Positions 27,151-36,694 of a stretch of 64,000 bases of DNA are shown piece by piece. Source of the DNA: Bartonella sp. AU16XJBT (GTDB lineage: Bacteria > Pseudomonadota > Alphaproteobacteria > Rhizobiales > Rhizobiaceae); the NCBI RefSeq assembly GCF_028618665.1, contig NZ_JAQITF010000001.1:248001-312000 (forward strand), given 5' to 3'. Position numbers and translations under genes: made by a program. Every line of letters starts with the position of its first letter. Within the stretch, counting starts at the first letter, position 1. The notes beneath the pieces are model-generated. The model ran no database searches, had not been told where the DNA came from, and saw only the letters and a list, made by a program, of their open reading frames with translations.

Positions 27151-27354
27151 AATTGATGTCAGAAACAGCGTATGAAAAACCTCTATGGAGTTCACCTCAA
27201 AAGAGAATGATTAAAACGCTTGTAACGCAATAATCATCCTGTTGCGCTGCTTTTTTTGATCATTTAAGTTTAAAATGTGAAATATTAAAATGTTCGCTAT
27301 TGCGGAGAAAGAGTAGAAGTCCATATAGGTTTAGTATATGAAAATCTGTAATAT

Positions 27355-28125
27355 TTGAAATTTATTTCTACATGGTATGTTGAGTTGGATATCGTCACAC
27401 TGAAAGATTTTTATGCTTCTGCACTTGGACTGCGCGTGCAAAAGACGCTGTGTGACCAATTGAATTTGTGGTGGCCTGATCTTGCGGATAAACGGGTTAT
27501 GGGGTTGGGGTACACGCTTCCCTATCTTTCTGCATTGCGTGAACGTGCCCAACAATGTTTTGCTTTTATGCCAGCTAGACAAGGTGCTTCGTCTTGGCCT
27601 TGTGTTGAGCAAGTTGCTACAGCGCTTGTTTTTGAAGAAGATTTGCCGCTTCCTGATGCATCAGTTGATTGTATTTTATTGGTCCATGCATTAGAATATA
27701 CAGAGAATTCATTTGAAACGTTGAATGAAATATGGCGGGTTTTAGCCCCCAATGGTCACTTGATTGTTATTGTTCCTAATCGCTCTGGTTTTTGGGCGCG
27801 CAATACGACCACGCCCTTTGGTTATGGCGAACCCTATACTCGGCAACAGATTACTCGTTTGTTTGAAAAAACAAATTTCGTTTCTGAACCAATAGAAGAA
27901 ATTGTCCATTATATGCCCTCTACAGGTTATGTGTCGCGATTGTTCTCATTTTTTTATGAGCCATTTGCACGCTATCTTTTTCCTTATTTTGGTGGACTCT
28001 TAATCTGTCAGGCACAAAAACGTGTTTATCAGGGCGTGCTCGTACAGCGGCGTCAGTCGCGACGTGTTTTTATTCCTGCTTTATCTCCACAGACAAGAAA
28101 TATTTTAATTTATAAAGATCATTAA
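27355..28125 (+). CDS. SAM-dependent methyltransferase (Methyltransf_11 type)
   Basis: The product is at most 256 residues. The central motif region DLADKRVMGLGYTLPYL corresponds to motif I in degenerate form, and LPLPDASVDCILLVHALEYTEN with LNEIWRVLAPNGHLIVIVPNRSGFWAR is the classic motif II/III stretch. The C-terminal part LICQAQKRVYQG matches a rhizobial family usually found near a glyoxalase II gene. The substrate is unknown. No ATG is available at the start: TTG 27355 opens the frame, but homologues begin at the segment DIVTLKDFYASALG, so TTG 27385 is an alternative. Neither has a good ribosome site. Confidence 0.8.
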   Translation: MKFISTWYVELDIVTLKDFYASALGLRVQKTLCDQLNLWWPDLADKRVMGLGYTLPYLSALRERAQQCFAFMPARQGASSWPCVEQVATALVFEEDLPLPDASVDCILLVHALEYTENSFETLNEIWRVLAPNGHLIVIVPNRSGFWARNTTTPFGYGEPYTRQQITRLFEKTNFVSEPIEEIVHYMPSTGYVSRLFSFFYEPFARYLFPYFGGLLICQAQKRVYQGVLVQRRQSRRVFIPALSPQTRNILIYKDH

Positions 28126-28149
28126 TCATTTTGTCATTGGCATAAGAAC

Positions 28150-28400
28150 CGCAAATGTATGAGGCTTCTCTCATCTCAAATTATTCTCATATTGAATCAA
28201 ACAAAATTATTTGCTTGTATGTCACAAGCAGGGAGAACCTGTGTGGATAAAAATTGGACAAGAAAGGACATGCTTCTTATGGACTTCTCCCAAGGGCTTG
28301 TAGGGCTGTCCAACATTTTAGAGCAGGCTCAAATGTGTGATGGTGCTGGCTTACTCTTTTGTTAAGCATAAAGATGGTGGGGCTCAATGGTTTTCTTTAT
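28150..28400 (+). repeat. Integrase-derived repeat, copy 8
   Basis: The copy has the upstream block (TTCTCTCATCTCAAATTATT, ATTGAATCAAACAAAATTAT), a broken start (AAGGACATGCTTCTTATG) and DGAGLL in one frame, then GGTGGGGCTCAATGG. An open frame of 68 codons (28159..28365) is part of it and not a gene. Confidence 0.75.
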
Positions 28401-28890
28401 TGTTGGGATAAACATATCATATAATTCATTATTCTGTCTCTTAAGAGGAGATAAGTAAAGGATGGCGCAAAAATATAAGAAATATCTCTCAATTTAGGCG
28501 AGTAAATGTGAGATAAAGCAGTGCGTAAAGCGGTATCTTTAAAAAACAATCATAAATATCAATATGCTAAAGAAGATGGTTACGATAAAGAATGTTGCTA
28601 AAAGATAGTACAATTATTTGTATGCGAAATATATTTAAAATTTTAAAGAGAGCAAAAACATATGAAGCAGAAGTTGCCAAGTGTATCGTGAAAAGCATTT
28701 CTTGTGCGGGTTTTGTGTTAGAATATTTTTATGATTGTTTTTTTGTATTGTGTCATAAGAGTGCTGATAAAGGAAAGTTCTATACGGGACCACCCAAATT
28801 GCATGTGAGCGTTTTTTTTCATCTCGCTTTTGTTTTAATGCAAAGAAGAGTGAGAATATTAAAATTATTTTTGAAACGATTCATATCAAA
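28401..28890. other. Non-coding stretch, no gene supported
   Basis: A 100-codon rightward frame (28592..28894) is cysteine- and phenylalanine-rich, overlaps the regulator gene end-to-end and shows no family feature; I do not call it. No RNA gene or terminator is clear. Confidence 0.4.
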
Positions 28891-29571
28891 TTAGAGGTTT
28901 AAACGATAACCATTTTGATCTGTCATAAGAATTTGTGCATTGGAGGGATCATTTTCGATTTTTTGTCGTAAACGATAGATATGGGTTTCTAAAGTATGGG
29001 TGACAACGTTTTCATTATAACCCCAAACTTGTTCTAATAATGTTTCACGGCTGACATTTTTATCATTCGCATAATAGAGGCATTTGAGAATTGCTGCTTC
29101 TTTTTCTGTGAGATAGATTTTATTGTTGCATTGATCAAGAAGGAGTTTTTGTCTTAATTTAAAAGTATAGGGTCCGATATGCAAGATTGCGTCTTCGTTT
29201 TGTTCATATTGGCGTAACTGTGCTCGAATTCGCGCTAATAACACCGCAAAGCGAAAGGGTTTTGTCACATAATCATTGGCGCCTGTTTCAAGATCTAAAA
29301 TGGTATCGCAGTCTGTATCATTATTCGTTATCATGATAATGGGGGCACGAAATCCTTGGGTGCGTAATTGTTTAACGGCTTTGCGACCATCAAGATCAGG
29401 AAGTTCAAGTCCCAAAATAGCAAGATCAATATTTTCTTCTTGGACTATTTTCATTCCCCCTTCAGCTGTTTTTGTTTGGAAAATTTCAAATTCTTGATGC
29501 ATTTGCAATTGTTCTACCAAAATGGGGCGCAGATCATCATCTTCAACGATTAAAAGAGCATAGTTGTTCAT
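28891..29571 (-). CDS. cenR: CenR/OtpR-like response regulator lacking the phospho-acceptor aspartate
   Basis: This is an OmpR/PhoB-type regulator, about 226 residues from ATG 29571, which has AAGGA five bases upstream; the open frame extends further up without support. The receiver domain has the acidic pocket VEDDD (residues 9-13), the threonine in IIMITNND and the lysine in VTKPFRFAVLL. The aspartate that normally receives phosphate is glycine (residue 54, codon GGA at 29410-29412, in LAILGLELPDLDG; relatives have LLDxxLPD). The winged-helix domain is intact and closely like rhizobial CenR: LTEKEAAILKCLYYA, VWGYNENVVTHTLETHIYRLRQKI and NGYRLNL. CenR controls the cell envelope in alphaproteobacteria. 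The assignment rests on overall resemblance, and no kinase gene is adjacent. Confidence 0.85.
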   Translation of the reverse strand: MNNYALLIVEDDDLRPILVEQLQMHQEFEIFQTKTAEGGMKIVQEENIDLAILGLELPDLDGRKAVKQLRTQGFRAPIIMITNNDTDCDTILDLETGANDYVTKPFRFAVLLARIRAQLRQYEQNEDAILHIGPYTFKLRQKLLLDQCNNKIYLTEKEAAILKCLYYANDKNVSRETLLEQVWGYNENVVTHTLETHIYRLRQKIENDPSNAQILMTDQNGYRLNL

Positions 29572-29809
29572 GTTTTTCCTTATAGGCATGTTAATACACT
29601 GATTGGTAAAGAGTAGTTTCATGAAAAATGAGCTTTCATGCAAGAAAAATTAAAAGAGGAAAATTAAAAAAGAGAGTTTCTAAAAACTGAACTTTTATGA
29701 TTTCTGTGATTGCTTGCTAAAAAATGTAGCGTTGTGCGCAGAATATTTATACATTGATTGGAAGCGTTGTTTTATACTCTGGGGTGTGTTTTTTCCATTG
29801 GCGACTACC

Positions 29810-30075
29810 ATCTTTATACTTATATTATAGAGCAACAAACTGACACCATCATATACTTTTCTCTAAAATGTTGATACCCTTGGTATTTGAGACTCTTTAT
29901 AAGAGGCATGTTTTTGATTCACGCAGGCTTTTCTGTTTTTAACGTGCAAAAGCCATGATTTTGATTGATTCAACATGGAACAGGTTTGAAATGAGAGAAA
30001 TTCTATGGTCTGAAGGGGCTCTCATCCAACGTGCAAAATAATAAACACTCTTTATAAATCAATATGATATAAATC
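29810..30075 (-). repeat. Integrase-derived repeat, copy 9
   Basis: A leftward copy with GACACCATCATATACTTTTC (the decayed DGAGLLL region on the other strand), GAGACTCTTTATAAGAGGCAT, GATTTTGATTGATTCAACAT, GGTTTGAAATGAGAG and the terminal block CTCTTTATAAATCAATAT. The palindrome is degenerate (TTTAACGTGCAAAAG). Confidence 0.8.
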
Positions 30076-30469
30076 AAAATGATGCGTTTTTAGTGTGAAG
30101 AGAACTGTGTAATTCTAGCATATAGGCACTGTTGAGGAGAATTTCATGGTTATTTTTATTGTTTTTTATCTACGTTCAGATTTATTTTTTCATCGCATTT
30201 GTATGCAAAATGGTCGATATCGTGCTTGTGGTGTTGTTCATTATAATCGCTGAGTAAGCCTTCCCTTGAGCTATGCTGAAAAGATGTATCATGAACAGGG
30301 TGTTTGTGCAATTTTAGGAGAAATTGTATTGATAAAGGATGCAGAATAAAAAATAACAAGGAAAAATATATTAGTGTGAGAACACGCTGAGGGATGCGTT
30401 GTGCTTGTTCTTCTGCGTTATGAGGGACTTTTCCTATGCGTTAATGAATAAAAAATTATTGTTTTAAGA
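30076..30469. other. Non-coding stretch with one tiny open frame
   Basis: A frame of 35 codons (30146..30253, +) begins MVIFIVFYLRSDLFFH with GAGGAG six bases upstream, a strong ribosome-like site. A similar GGAGGAG-ATG-hydrophobic arrangement occurs in the decayed element near 39565-39660, so it is more likely part of that element than a gene. Confidence 0.35.
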
Positions 30470-30898
30470 TTAAAGGATTTCTTTTTTAAGATTGCCCATC
30501 AAACAGACTTCTTTCCATTCATCTTCTGTCACCGGTTGTACTGATAAGCGGCTGGCATTGACCAGCACCATATTTGCCAGTTTGGGATTGGCTTTAATTT
30601 GTTTTAATGAAACAGGTGTTGGCATGTCACAAAGTGCACGGATATCCACACACTCCCAGCGAGGATCAGAGCTTGTAGAATCAGGGTGTGCTTCAGCACA
30701 TATTTCAACAATGCCTACAATTTCTAAACCTTTATTTGAGTGATAAAAAAAACCTTTATCGCCATATTTCATGGCGCGCATATTATTACGGGCTTGATAA
30801 TTACGGACACCATCCCATTGTTCGCCATCAGCACCTTTTTTCTTTTGCATCTCCCATGACCATTTATGGGGTTCAGATTTAAAAAGCCAATAAGCCAT
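30470..30898 (-). CDS. EVE domain protein
   Basis: The 142-residue product consists of a single EVE domain, a relative of PUA-like folds that binds modified bases in nucleic acids. The family landmarks are MAYWLFKSEPHKWSW at the N-terminus, WDGVRNYQARNNMRAMKYGD, GFFYHSNKGLEIVGIVEI and VLVNASRLSVQPVTEDEW. Bacterial members are often solitary and their biological role is not settled. In Rhizobiales this gene usually lies with a YciI-like gene, gpsA and tsaD; tsaD is the next intact gene here but about 0.7 kb away, with the intervening genes missing. A GGTGAA ribosome site precedes the ATG. Confidence 0.92.
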   Translation of the reverse strand: MAYWLFKSEPHKWSWEMQKKKGADGEQWDGVRNYQARNNMRAMKYGDKGFFYHSNKGLEIVGIVEICAEAHPDSTSSDPRWECVDIRALCDMPTPVSLKQIKANPKLANMVLVNASRLSVQPVTEDEWKEVCLMGNLKKEIL

Positions 30899-31573
30899 GT
30901 GTTCACCTTTTTCATAGACTGTTATGCATTCATTATGTCCATTTTTTTATAAGCATCTTTGTAACATCATCAATGATGATTTTTAAAGTGGAATAAAGAA
31001 CGGGCATTATCTATTTTTTGTTTCAAAATAATTTGTAATAGAGGAATATGATCCAATTGATAATATTGCATTTTTCTTATCTTTTAGCAGAAAAATACAT
31101 CAATGTATCAGAGAATAGACTTACTGAGCTATTTAGAGGCTTAATCATCTTTTCGGTTATGGTTTGAAATGCAGTCATGAGAGACGCATTACATTAGAAA
31201 AACTTAGCAGGAAAATTAGTTCTGAAAAGTTACTCCAATGGTCGTGAAACAAATAGATGATTAAAGGTGAAGATGGCAAAGGAGGGCTTCATATTATGCT
31301 TTGATGGGGTAGGGTTCGTCTTATGATGCCATAAAATACTGTCATTTGAAGTATGGTGATATAAGGTCGTCTTCTTGAAAAGAAATGTTTTTAGAATGTG
31401 TGGTGAATATTTAAATTTGCGTATTGCGCTTTGGGTGCAGTGAATTGTTGTGAAATAAGAAGCAGATAAAATCGTTTGTGGGTGGGAGATTGATTCAATA
31501 ACAATCTGGATTATTTACAGACCGGAATGAGTGAAAATCTTCGTTTTTTGAAAGGTGAGGGAAATCAATTTTC
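30899..31573. other. Gap between EVE gene and tsaD, no gene
   Basis: No coding region is recognisable. In other Rhizobiales gpsA and a YciI-like gene are commonly found in this position, so the gap may mark deletion, but no traces could be identified by eye. Bases 31501-31560 belong to the small dispersed repeat also seen at about 4101, 37366 and 54001. Confidence 0.45.
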
Positions 31574-32668
31574 TTATGCTTTTGTTCCACGGCGTCCCAT
31601 TCCGATCAAGGGCATGGCTTTTTCATCTAATGGCCAGCGGGAGCGAGGAGCAATATCAAGAGAGCTTGTTTCTCCTTGTGCGAACTTTTGTGCACCGGCA
31701 AAAGCAATCATTGCTGCATTATCGGTACACAAGGAAAGAGGAGGGGCTATAAATCCAAAACCATGTTGATGGGCAAGTTCTTGCAATGTAGAGCGAAGTG
31801 CTTGGTTTGCGGCAACGCCGCCTGCAACAACTAAAGCAGGAGAATGCTTTCCTTGATCATGAGAGAGAGGATATTGGTTGGTGAAGTGTTGTAGAGCCAA
31901 ATGAACACGATCACGCACTGTATCGGTCACGGCGGCTTGAAAACTTGCTGCAATGTCAGCAACATCATTTTCTGTAAGAGGCGCTATGGCTGTTGCGGCT
32001 TGTCGCACAGCCGTTTTAAGACCTGAAAAAGAAAAATCTAATCGTTTTTCACCTTTTAAAGGTCGTGGAAGAGGGATACGATTTTTATCACCCAATAAAG
32101 CTGCTTTTTCAAGTGCTGGCCCACCAGGATAAGGAAGACCTAAAAGTTTGGCAGTTTTATCAAAGGCTTCTCCTAATGCATCATCAATGGTAGTACCTAA
32201 ACGTTGATAGTTGCCTATTCCATGAACAAGGATTGTTTGTGTATGCCCCCCTGAAACTAAAAGTAACAAATAAGGAAACTTGACATTGTGCGTTAACACA
32301 GCTGTTAAAGCATGTCCCTCTAAGTGATTGACGGCAATAAATGGTTTTCCAGTGGCAAGAGAGAGTGCTTTTGCGCTCATAACGCCTACCAATAGCCCTC
32401 CTATCAAACCGGGGCCACTGGTGGCTGCAATGCCATCAATATCTTTTAATGTTGTGTTTGCTTCTGTGAGGGCTTGCAGAATTAAATGATCAAGAATTTC
32501 AACATGGGCACGAGCAGCAATTTCAGGAACAACACCGCCGTAAGGTGCATGATGATCAATTTGACTCCAAACAATATTGGAAAGAATTCGGCTGCTTGAT
32601 TCATTGTTGTATTCAATGACAGCCGCTGCCGTTTCATCACAACTTGTTTCTATTCCCAACAGACGCAT
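31574..32668 (-). CDS. tsaD: tRNA N6-adenosine threonylcarbamoyltransferase
   Basis: TsaD, with TsaB and TsaE, attaches threonylcarbamoyl to A37 of tRNAs that read ANN codons. The protein has about 364 residues from ATG 32668, giving [17 protein letters not shown] at the N-terminus; an in-frame TTG at 32677 is less likely. Metal-binding histidines lie in [12 protein letters not shown] and [13 protein letters not shown]. Nucleotide-binding pieces include [41 protein letters not shown] and [14 protein letters not shown], and the C-terminal [13 protein letters not shown] is present. It is a single leftward gene. The upstream side, where hemC/hemD usually lie in relatives, is empty. Confidence 0.96.
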   Translation of the reverse strand: MRLLGIETSCDETAAAVIEYNNESSSRILSNIVWSQIDHHAPYGGVVPEIAARAHVEILDHLILQALTEANTTLKDIDGIAATSGPGLIGGLLVGVMSAKALSLATGKPFIAVNHLEGHALTAVLTHNVKFPYLLLLVSGGHTQTILVHGIGNYQRLGTTIDDALGEAFDKTAKLLGLPYPGGPALEKAALLGDKNRIPLPRPLKGEKRLDFSFSGLKTAVRQAATAIAPLTENDVADIAASFQAAVTDTVRDRVHLALQHFTNQYPLSHDQGKHSPALVVAGGVAANQALRSTLQELAHQHGFGFIAPPLSLCTDNAAMIAFAGAQKFAQGETSSLDIAPRSRWPLDEKAMPLIGMGRRGTKA

Positions 32669-33035
32669 TTTAAACAAAACCTTATTTTGAAGCTTCTTTC
32701 CTGCGTGCGTACCATGAACAGAAAAAGATGCAAAGTATTTCTATTTAAGAATTGGGTTTTCTATGAGAGAATGATTTTCTTTGAATTTTATGGCATTGTT
32801 GATTAAAAAATGAAGCTGTATTTTTGAGTATAAAATTCAGATGTGTTTTTAAAAACTTGTCTATTAAAGTGTGTCATTGTAAATATTATTGAGAAAAATG
32901 CGATTTAGAAAATTTCTATAAAGTTATACTCTTTGTAAAAAGTGTATAATGCAAACCAAGATATTTGAGAAAAGCTTCATTTTTAAAACTTTTTTCATTT
33001 TATTATTTTATCATTAAAAAAAGTGTGCACAAAAA
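32669..33035. other. Empty interval where hemC/hemD stand in related genomes
   Basis: This AT-rich interval has no coding features. In many Rhizobiales the order is tsaD (divergent) then hemC, hemD, the mitofilin-like gene and hemY. Here the two outer members are adjacent to this gap, consistent with loss of heme synthesis in Bartonella. No hemC or hemD remnant is visible by eye. Confidence 0.6.
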
Positions 33036-34223
33036 GTGACAGAGATGGTCGATTCTTCAAAACCAAAAGTTAAATCACATTATGCTGGTACGCGCCGTAA
33101 GAAGCCAGTCATTGAACATGAAGCTGTTTCCCATGATTCAGAGGAAAAAATACACAATTCTGTAGAAGCTCATGCACGAGAAAAACAGAATATGCAAGGC
33201 CAGGATAAAAATACTTCTCGTACGGTTTGGCTTTTGTTGCCCCTTTCAGGGATTTTAGGGGGCATCATTGCTTTGGGAATTTTTGTGGGGCTTCAATGGG
33301 CAGGTTTGTTTTCTTCTGTGGAAAATTCTGCTGGAGGGAAAAAGGTTCTGCAGATTGCTGAAGCAGCAAAAAGCCAAGGTGAAGAAACAAGAGAACAATT
33401 GGAGCGGATGATTCAAGAGATCGATGCATTAAAAACAGAGTTTTCTTCTTTTTCATCACAACAGTTTAAAACAATGAAAAACGATGAACTCTTGCAAAAA
33501 GAAAGCAGAAAAGCTTTTGCGATTTTAGAAGAAAAAGTAAAAGCTCTTGAAGAGGCTGTACAAACTTTTGTTGGAGAGTCAAAAGAGATAGAAACGGCTT
33601 TGTCTGTCGGGCAGAGCAATGCAAATGATCTTGCTTCGTTAAAAAAACAGTTAGAATCACTACAGGAAGAAATTACTGTTAAAAATAGTGAGAAAAAAGA
33701 AATAAATACGGCACTTTTTACAGCGATCAGTTCGTTAAAAAATGCTGTAGAGCGGGGAGGATCTTATAACAATGAATTAAAGCTATTACAGCAGTTATCG
33801 CCCTCGATTGATGGACTTGATGTGTTGCAAAAGACAGCTACTGTAGGTCTTCCAAGTTCAGCACAACTTTCAGTTGATTTTGCTCATGTTGCCGATGCAA
33901 TCGTTGGTACGCAAAATATTGTTGCGTCAGATGCTGGTTTTTTTGACCGAATTTTAGCGTGGATAAAAGGGCTTGTTGTTTCTCGACCAATTGGAAATGT
34001 TGAAGGGATGACGCTGGGGGCTATTGTAGCGCGCATGGAAGTTGCTATTCAAGCCGGTGATCACGAAAAGGCTTTGAGCGAATGGCAATCATTACCCCAA
34101 AGTGCAAAAGATGTTTCAAAGGATTTTGTTCAGAAGCTTGAAAGGCACATTGCTATCCAACAATTGCTGCAGCAATTGTTGTTGTCTGTGCCACAAGGGG
34201 CTTTTAAGGCAACAAAGATGTAA
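33036..34223 (+). CDS. Mitofilin-like (COG4223) inner-membrane protein
   Basis: This is a 395-residue protein with one membrane segment (about residues 66-90: LLLPLSGILGGIIALGIFVGL), preceded by a charged cytoplasmic head. A long coiled coil follows (about 105-260, rich in Glu, Lys and Gln), then a compact C-terminal domain resembling the mitofilin/Mic60 module (GMTLGAIVARMEVAIQAGDHEKALSEWQSLP). Alphaproteobacterial relatives are considered the bacterial counterpart of Mic60 and lie next to heme synthesis genes, as here with the hemY-like gene 11 bases downstream. Start: GTG 33036 opens the frame; ATG 33045 is equally plausible. No strong ribosome site favours either. Confidence 0.85.
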   Translation: MTEMVDSSKPKVKSHYAGTRRKKPVIEHEAVSHDSEEKIHNSVEAHAREKQNMQGQDKNTSRTVWLLLPLSGILGGIIALGIFVGLQWAGLFSSVENSAGGKKVLQIAEAAKSQGEETREQLERMIQEIDALKTEFSSFSSQQFKTMKNDELLQKESRKAFAILEEKVKALEEAVQTFVGESKEIETALSVGQSNANDLASLKKQLESLQEEITVKNSEKKEINTALFTAISSLKNAVERGGSYNNELKLLQQLSPSIDGLDVLQKTATVGLPSSAQLSVDFAHVADAIVGTQNIVASDAGFFDRILAWIKGLVVSRPIGNVEGMTLGAIVARMEVAIQAGDHEKALSEWQSLPQSAKDVSKDFVQKLERHIAIQQLLQQLLLSVPQGAFKATKM

Positions 34224-34234
34224 ATAGGCTCTAG

Positions 34235-35797
34235 ATGATACGTGTTTTTATTTATACTTTTGTTGTTTGTATTATTGGGTTAGCTTTTGTGTGGGTTGCT
34301 AATCACAATGGTATTTTTGTCCTTACATTTTTGCACTTCAGATTTTCTGCTTCATTGCTTACAGTGTTAAGTGTGCTTACTTTGCTGTTTGTAGCGCTAG
34401 TGCTTTTATGGTGGTTATTGTCTTTCTTTTTTTCCATACCGAGTGCTCTTTCCAATTATTTTTATAAACGCCATCGAAAGCGCGGTTATGAAGCTCTCTC
34501 AAAGGGGATTCTTGCAACTTTTGCTGGTGATGGTATGGTTGCGCAAAAAATGGAAGCACGGGTTGCTAAATATCTTGCAGGAAAACAAGAACCGTTGGTA
34601 AAACTCTTAAAAGCACAAACTTTGTCATTACAAAATAACTCCGTTCGCGCCATTAGTCTTTTTGAGGAGATGAGAAAGGAAGATCCAACAAAATTGGTTG
34701 GACTTTACGGTTTATTTCGTGAAGCGATGAAGAGTAAAGCTTATGAGGCAGCACAACAATACGCAGAAGAAGCGCTAACTTTATCGCCGGCACTTTTATG
34801 GGCGCATCAGGCGGTGCTTGATCGGTTGGGTGCTGAGGGTAAATGGGATAAGGCACTTACTGTTTTTGAAAGAGCGCAAAAAGCTCTCCCGCGTTCTGTT
34901 CGTTCGACTCCAGAGCGGCAGCATATCGAGGTTTTACTGTTAAGTGGGCAGGCTCTTCATCTTTTTGATACACATCCTGTACAAGCACGTGAAGCCATTT
35001 TGAAAGCCCATAAATTGGCGCCTGATTTTGTTCCAATAACAATTATAGCGGCTGATATTCTTTATAAATTAAATGAAACGCGTAAAGCGGATAAAATGAT
35101 TATAGCGGCTTGGCAGAAGGAACCTCATCCTGATTTGGGGACACTTTATATTGAAAGAGAAGAAGGAGCCATTGGACGATTGAGAAGGGCTAAGACACTT
35201 GCTTCTTATAATAAAGATGCATTTGAGTCTGCTTTCCTTATTGCTAAAGCTGCTTTGAATGCTGGTGAAACGACATTAGCAAGAGAGCAGGCACAAAAAG
35301 CATTGCAGTATCATCCACGGGAAAGTGTTTATTTATTGTTGGCAGATATTGAAGAGGCTAAGGGAAACAATCAAGGCGCTGTGCGTCAATGGCTTTCCCT
35401 AGCACTTCGTGCTGAACGTGATCCTGTATGGATGTGTGAGGGGTCCATTTTTTCTTCTTGGTCAGCTGTTTCTCCAATCAGTGGACGTTTGGGCTGTTTT
35501 GAATGGAAAGCGCCTCCCCGTGTCCCTTCTCTTACATTAGAGGCAGTCAATATTGTGCCAAAAAAGCAAGAGAAAGAGGACGTTGTGGAAGAAAGTGAGG
35601 GTGTTGAAGATAAGAAGCTTGAAAAATTAACGCCTATAGACGATTCTTTTTTGCATAATACGCAGGTGGAGAAACAAGATATCAAAGAACAAGATGCGAA
35701 AACATTCAGCCAAATTCATTTAAACGTTGATGATCCAGGGGTTAAAACAGAAGAAGAAGGAACGTCTTTATCAAGGAAAAAATTTCGTTTATTTTAA
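34235..35797 (+). CDS. hemY: HemY-like TPR membrane protein
   Basis: The product is 520 residues. Two membrane segments at about residues 2-24 and 40-68 make up the HemY_N domain. A long helical repeat region follows (about 100-400), with units such as SKAYEAAQQYAEEALTLSPALLWAHQ and GETTLAREQAQKALQYHPRESVYLLLADIEEAKGN, typical TPR helices. The WMCEGSIFSSWSAVSPISGRLGCFEW segment near residue 395 is family-conserved. The C-terminal ~120 residues are acidic and low-complexity. The name comes from linkage with heme genes; it is not the protoporphyrinogen oxidase of the same symbol. It forms an operon with the mitofilin-like gene. Confidence 0.88.
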   Translation: MIRVFIYTFVVCIIGLAFVWVANHNGIFVLTFLHFRFSASLLTVLSVLTLLFVALVLLWWLLSFFFSIPSALSNYFYKRHRKRGYEALSKGILATFAGDGMVAQKMEARVAKYLAGKQEPLVKLLKAQTLSLQNNSVRAISLFEEMRKEDPTKLVGLYGLFREAMKSKAYEAAQQYAEEALTLSPALLWAHQAVLDRLGAEGKWDKALTVFERAQKALPRSVRSTPERQHIEVLLLSGQALHLFDTHPVQAREAILKAHKLAPDFVPITIIAADILYKLNETRKADKMIIAAWQKEPHPDLGTLYIEREEGAIGRLRRAKTLASYNKDAFESAFLIAKAALNAGETTLAREQAQKALQYHPRESVYLLLADIEEAKGNNQGAVRQWLSLALRAERDPVWMCEGSIFSSWSAVSPISGRLGCFEWKAPPRVPSLTLEAVNIVPKKQEKEDVVEESEGVEDKKLEKLTPIDDSFLHNTQVEKQDIKEQDAKTFSQIHLNVDDPGVKTEEEGTSLSRKKFRLF

Positions 35798-35946
35798 ATT
35801 GCGTCAATAGGATAATTTGAGTGTTTTCTCAGAAGAAACAATGAATGCAGAAGAAAAAACTTATCGTTAATCTTGTCCGATAAAATTATTCTCTTATGCT
35901 TAAAAAAATGAAGTTTTGCTTGGTTGCAGAGGTGATTGGGTAGGAA

Positions 35947-36693
35947 ATGTTTTTAAATCAGAGATGTCTTGATAAAAAGCAAAAAAATAGCAAACCAAGG
36001 ATTGCTGTCGTTATTCATCGGCGGTCTACCTATACTGGTCGCTTGGGGAAATTTTTACAACAAAATGGTTTTGTTCTTGATGTTTATCGTCCTATTTTTG
36101 GACAAAAACTCCCTGATACATTAGAGCACTATGTCGGTGTTGTTATTTTAGGGGGACCGATGAGTGTGAATGACAGCGAAGCTTATATTGGTGAGGAAAT
36201 TGATTGGATTTCGTTATCGTTAAAGGAAAATAAGCCTTTTTTGGGTATTTGTCTTGGAGCACAAATGTTAGCGCGAAATTTAGGGGGGCGTGTTGGTACA
36301 AGAAGTGATGGGACTGTTGAAGTGGGCTGGTATCCACTAGAAGTGACCCCACAAGGAAAGGAATTAATGAATTGGCCAGAAATGGTCTATCATTTTCATG
36401 ATGAGGGTATTTATGATTTACCAAAAGAGGCAATGCTTTTGGCAACAGGGCATACATATCCTACGCAAGCGTTCCGTTATGGAAACAATGCATGGGGTTT
36501 GCAATTTCATGCTGAATTTACACGCGCTATGATGCGACGTTTGTTGGTGCGTTCGGCACATAAATTAACCGAAAAAGGCGCTCAACCTGCTTGTGCACAT
36601 TTAAAAGGGCGTTTAATCTATGATCGAGCTTTAAGCCAATGGTTTGAAGGTGCATTACGGCAGATCTTTTGTACACCGACCGCACTTGTGTGA
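35947..36693 (+). CDS. Class I glutamine amidotransferase-like protein (GMP synthase glutaminase-type)
   Basis: This is a 248-residue single-domain protein. The nucleophile cysteine lies in FLGICLGAQMLA (about residue 100), and the His-Glu pair of the triad in GLQFHAEFT (about 185). GGPMSVND near residue 75 is the oxyanion strand. Thus the triad is complete. Stand-alone members of this group act on various amines or as gamma-glutamyl hydrolases; no partner synthetase is nearby, and I assign no substrate. The frame starts ATG 35947 after TAGGAAATG. The stop lies two bases from repeat copy 10. Confidence 0.85.
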   Translation: MFLNQRCLDKKQKNSKPRIAVVIHRRSTYTGRLGKFLQQNGFVLDVYRPIFGQKLPDTLEHYVGVVILGGPMSVNDSEAYIGEEIDWISLSLKENKPFLGICLGAQMLARNLGGRVGTRSDGTVEVGWYPLEVTPQGKELMNWPEMVYHFHDEGIYDLPKEAMLLATGHTYPTQAFRYGNNAWGLQFHAEFTRAMMRRLLVRSAHKLTEKGAQPACAHLKGRLIYDRALSQWFEGALRQIFCTPTALV

Positions 36694-36694
36694 G

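Noticed and set aside
28592..28894. 100-codon rightward frame upstream of the regulator end
   Set aside because: No motif, odd composition, overlaps the end of the response regulator gene; not supported.
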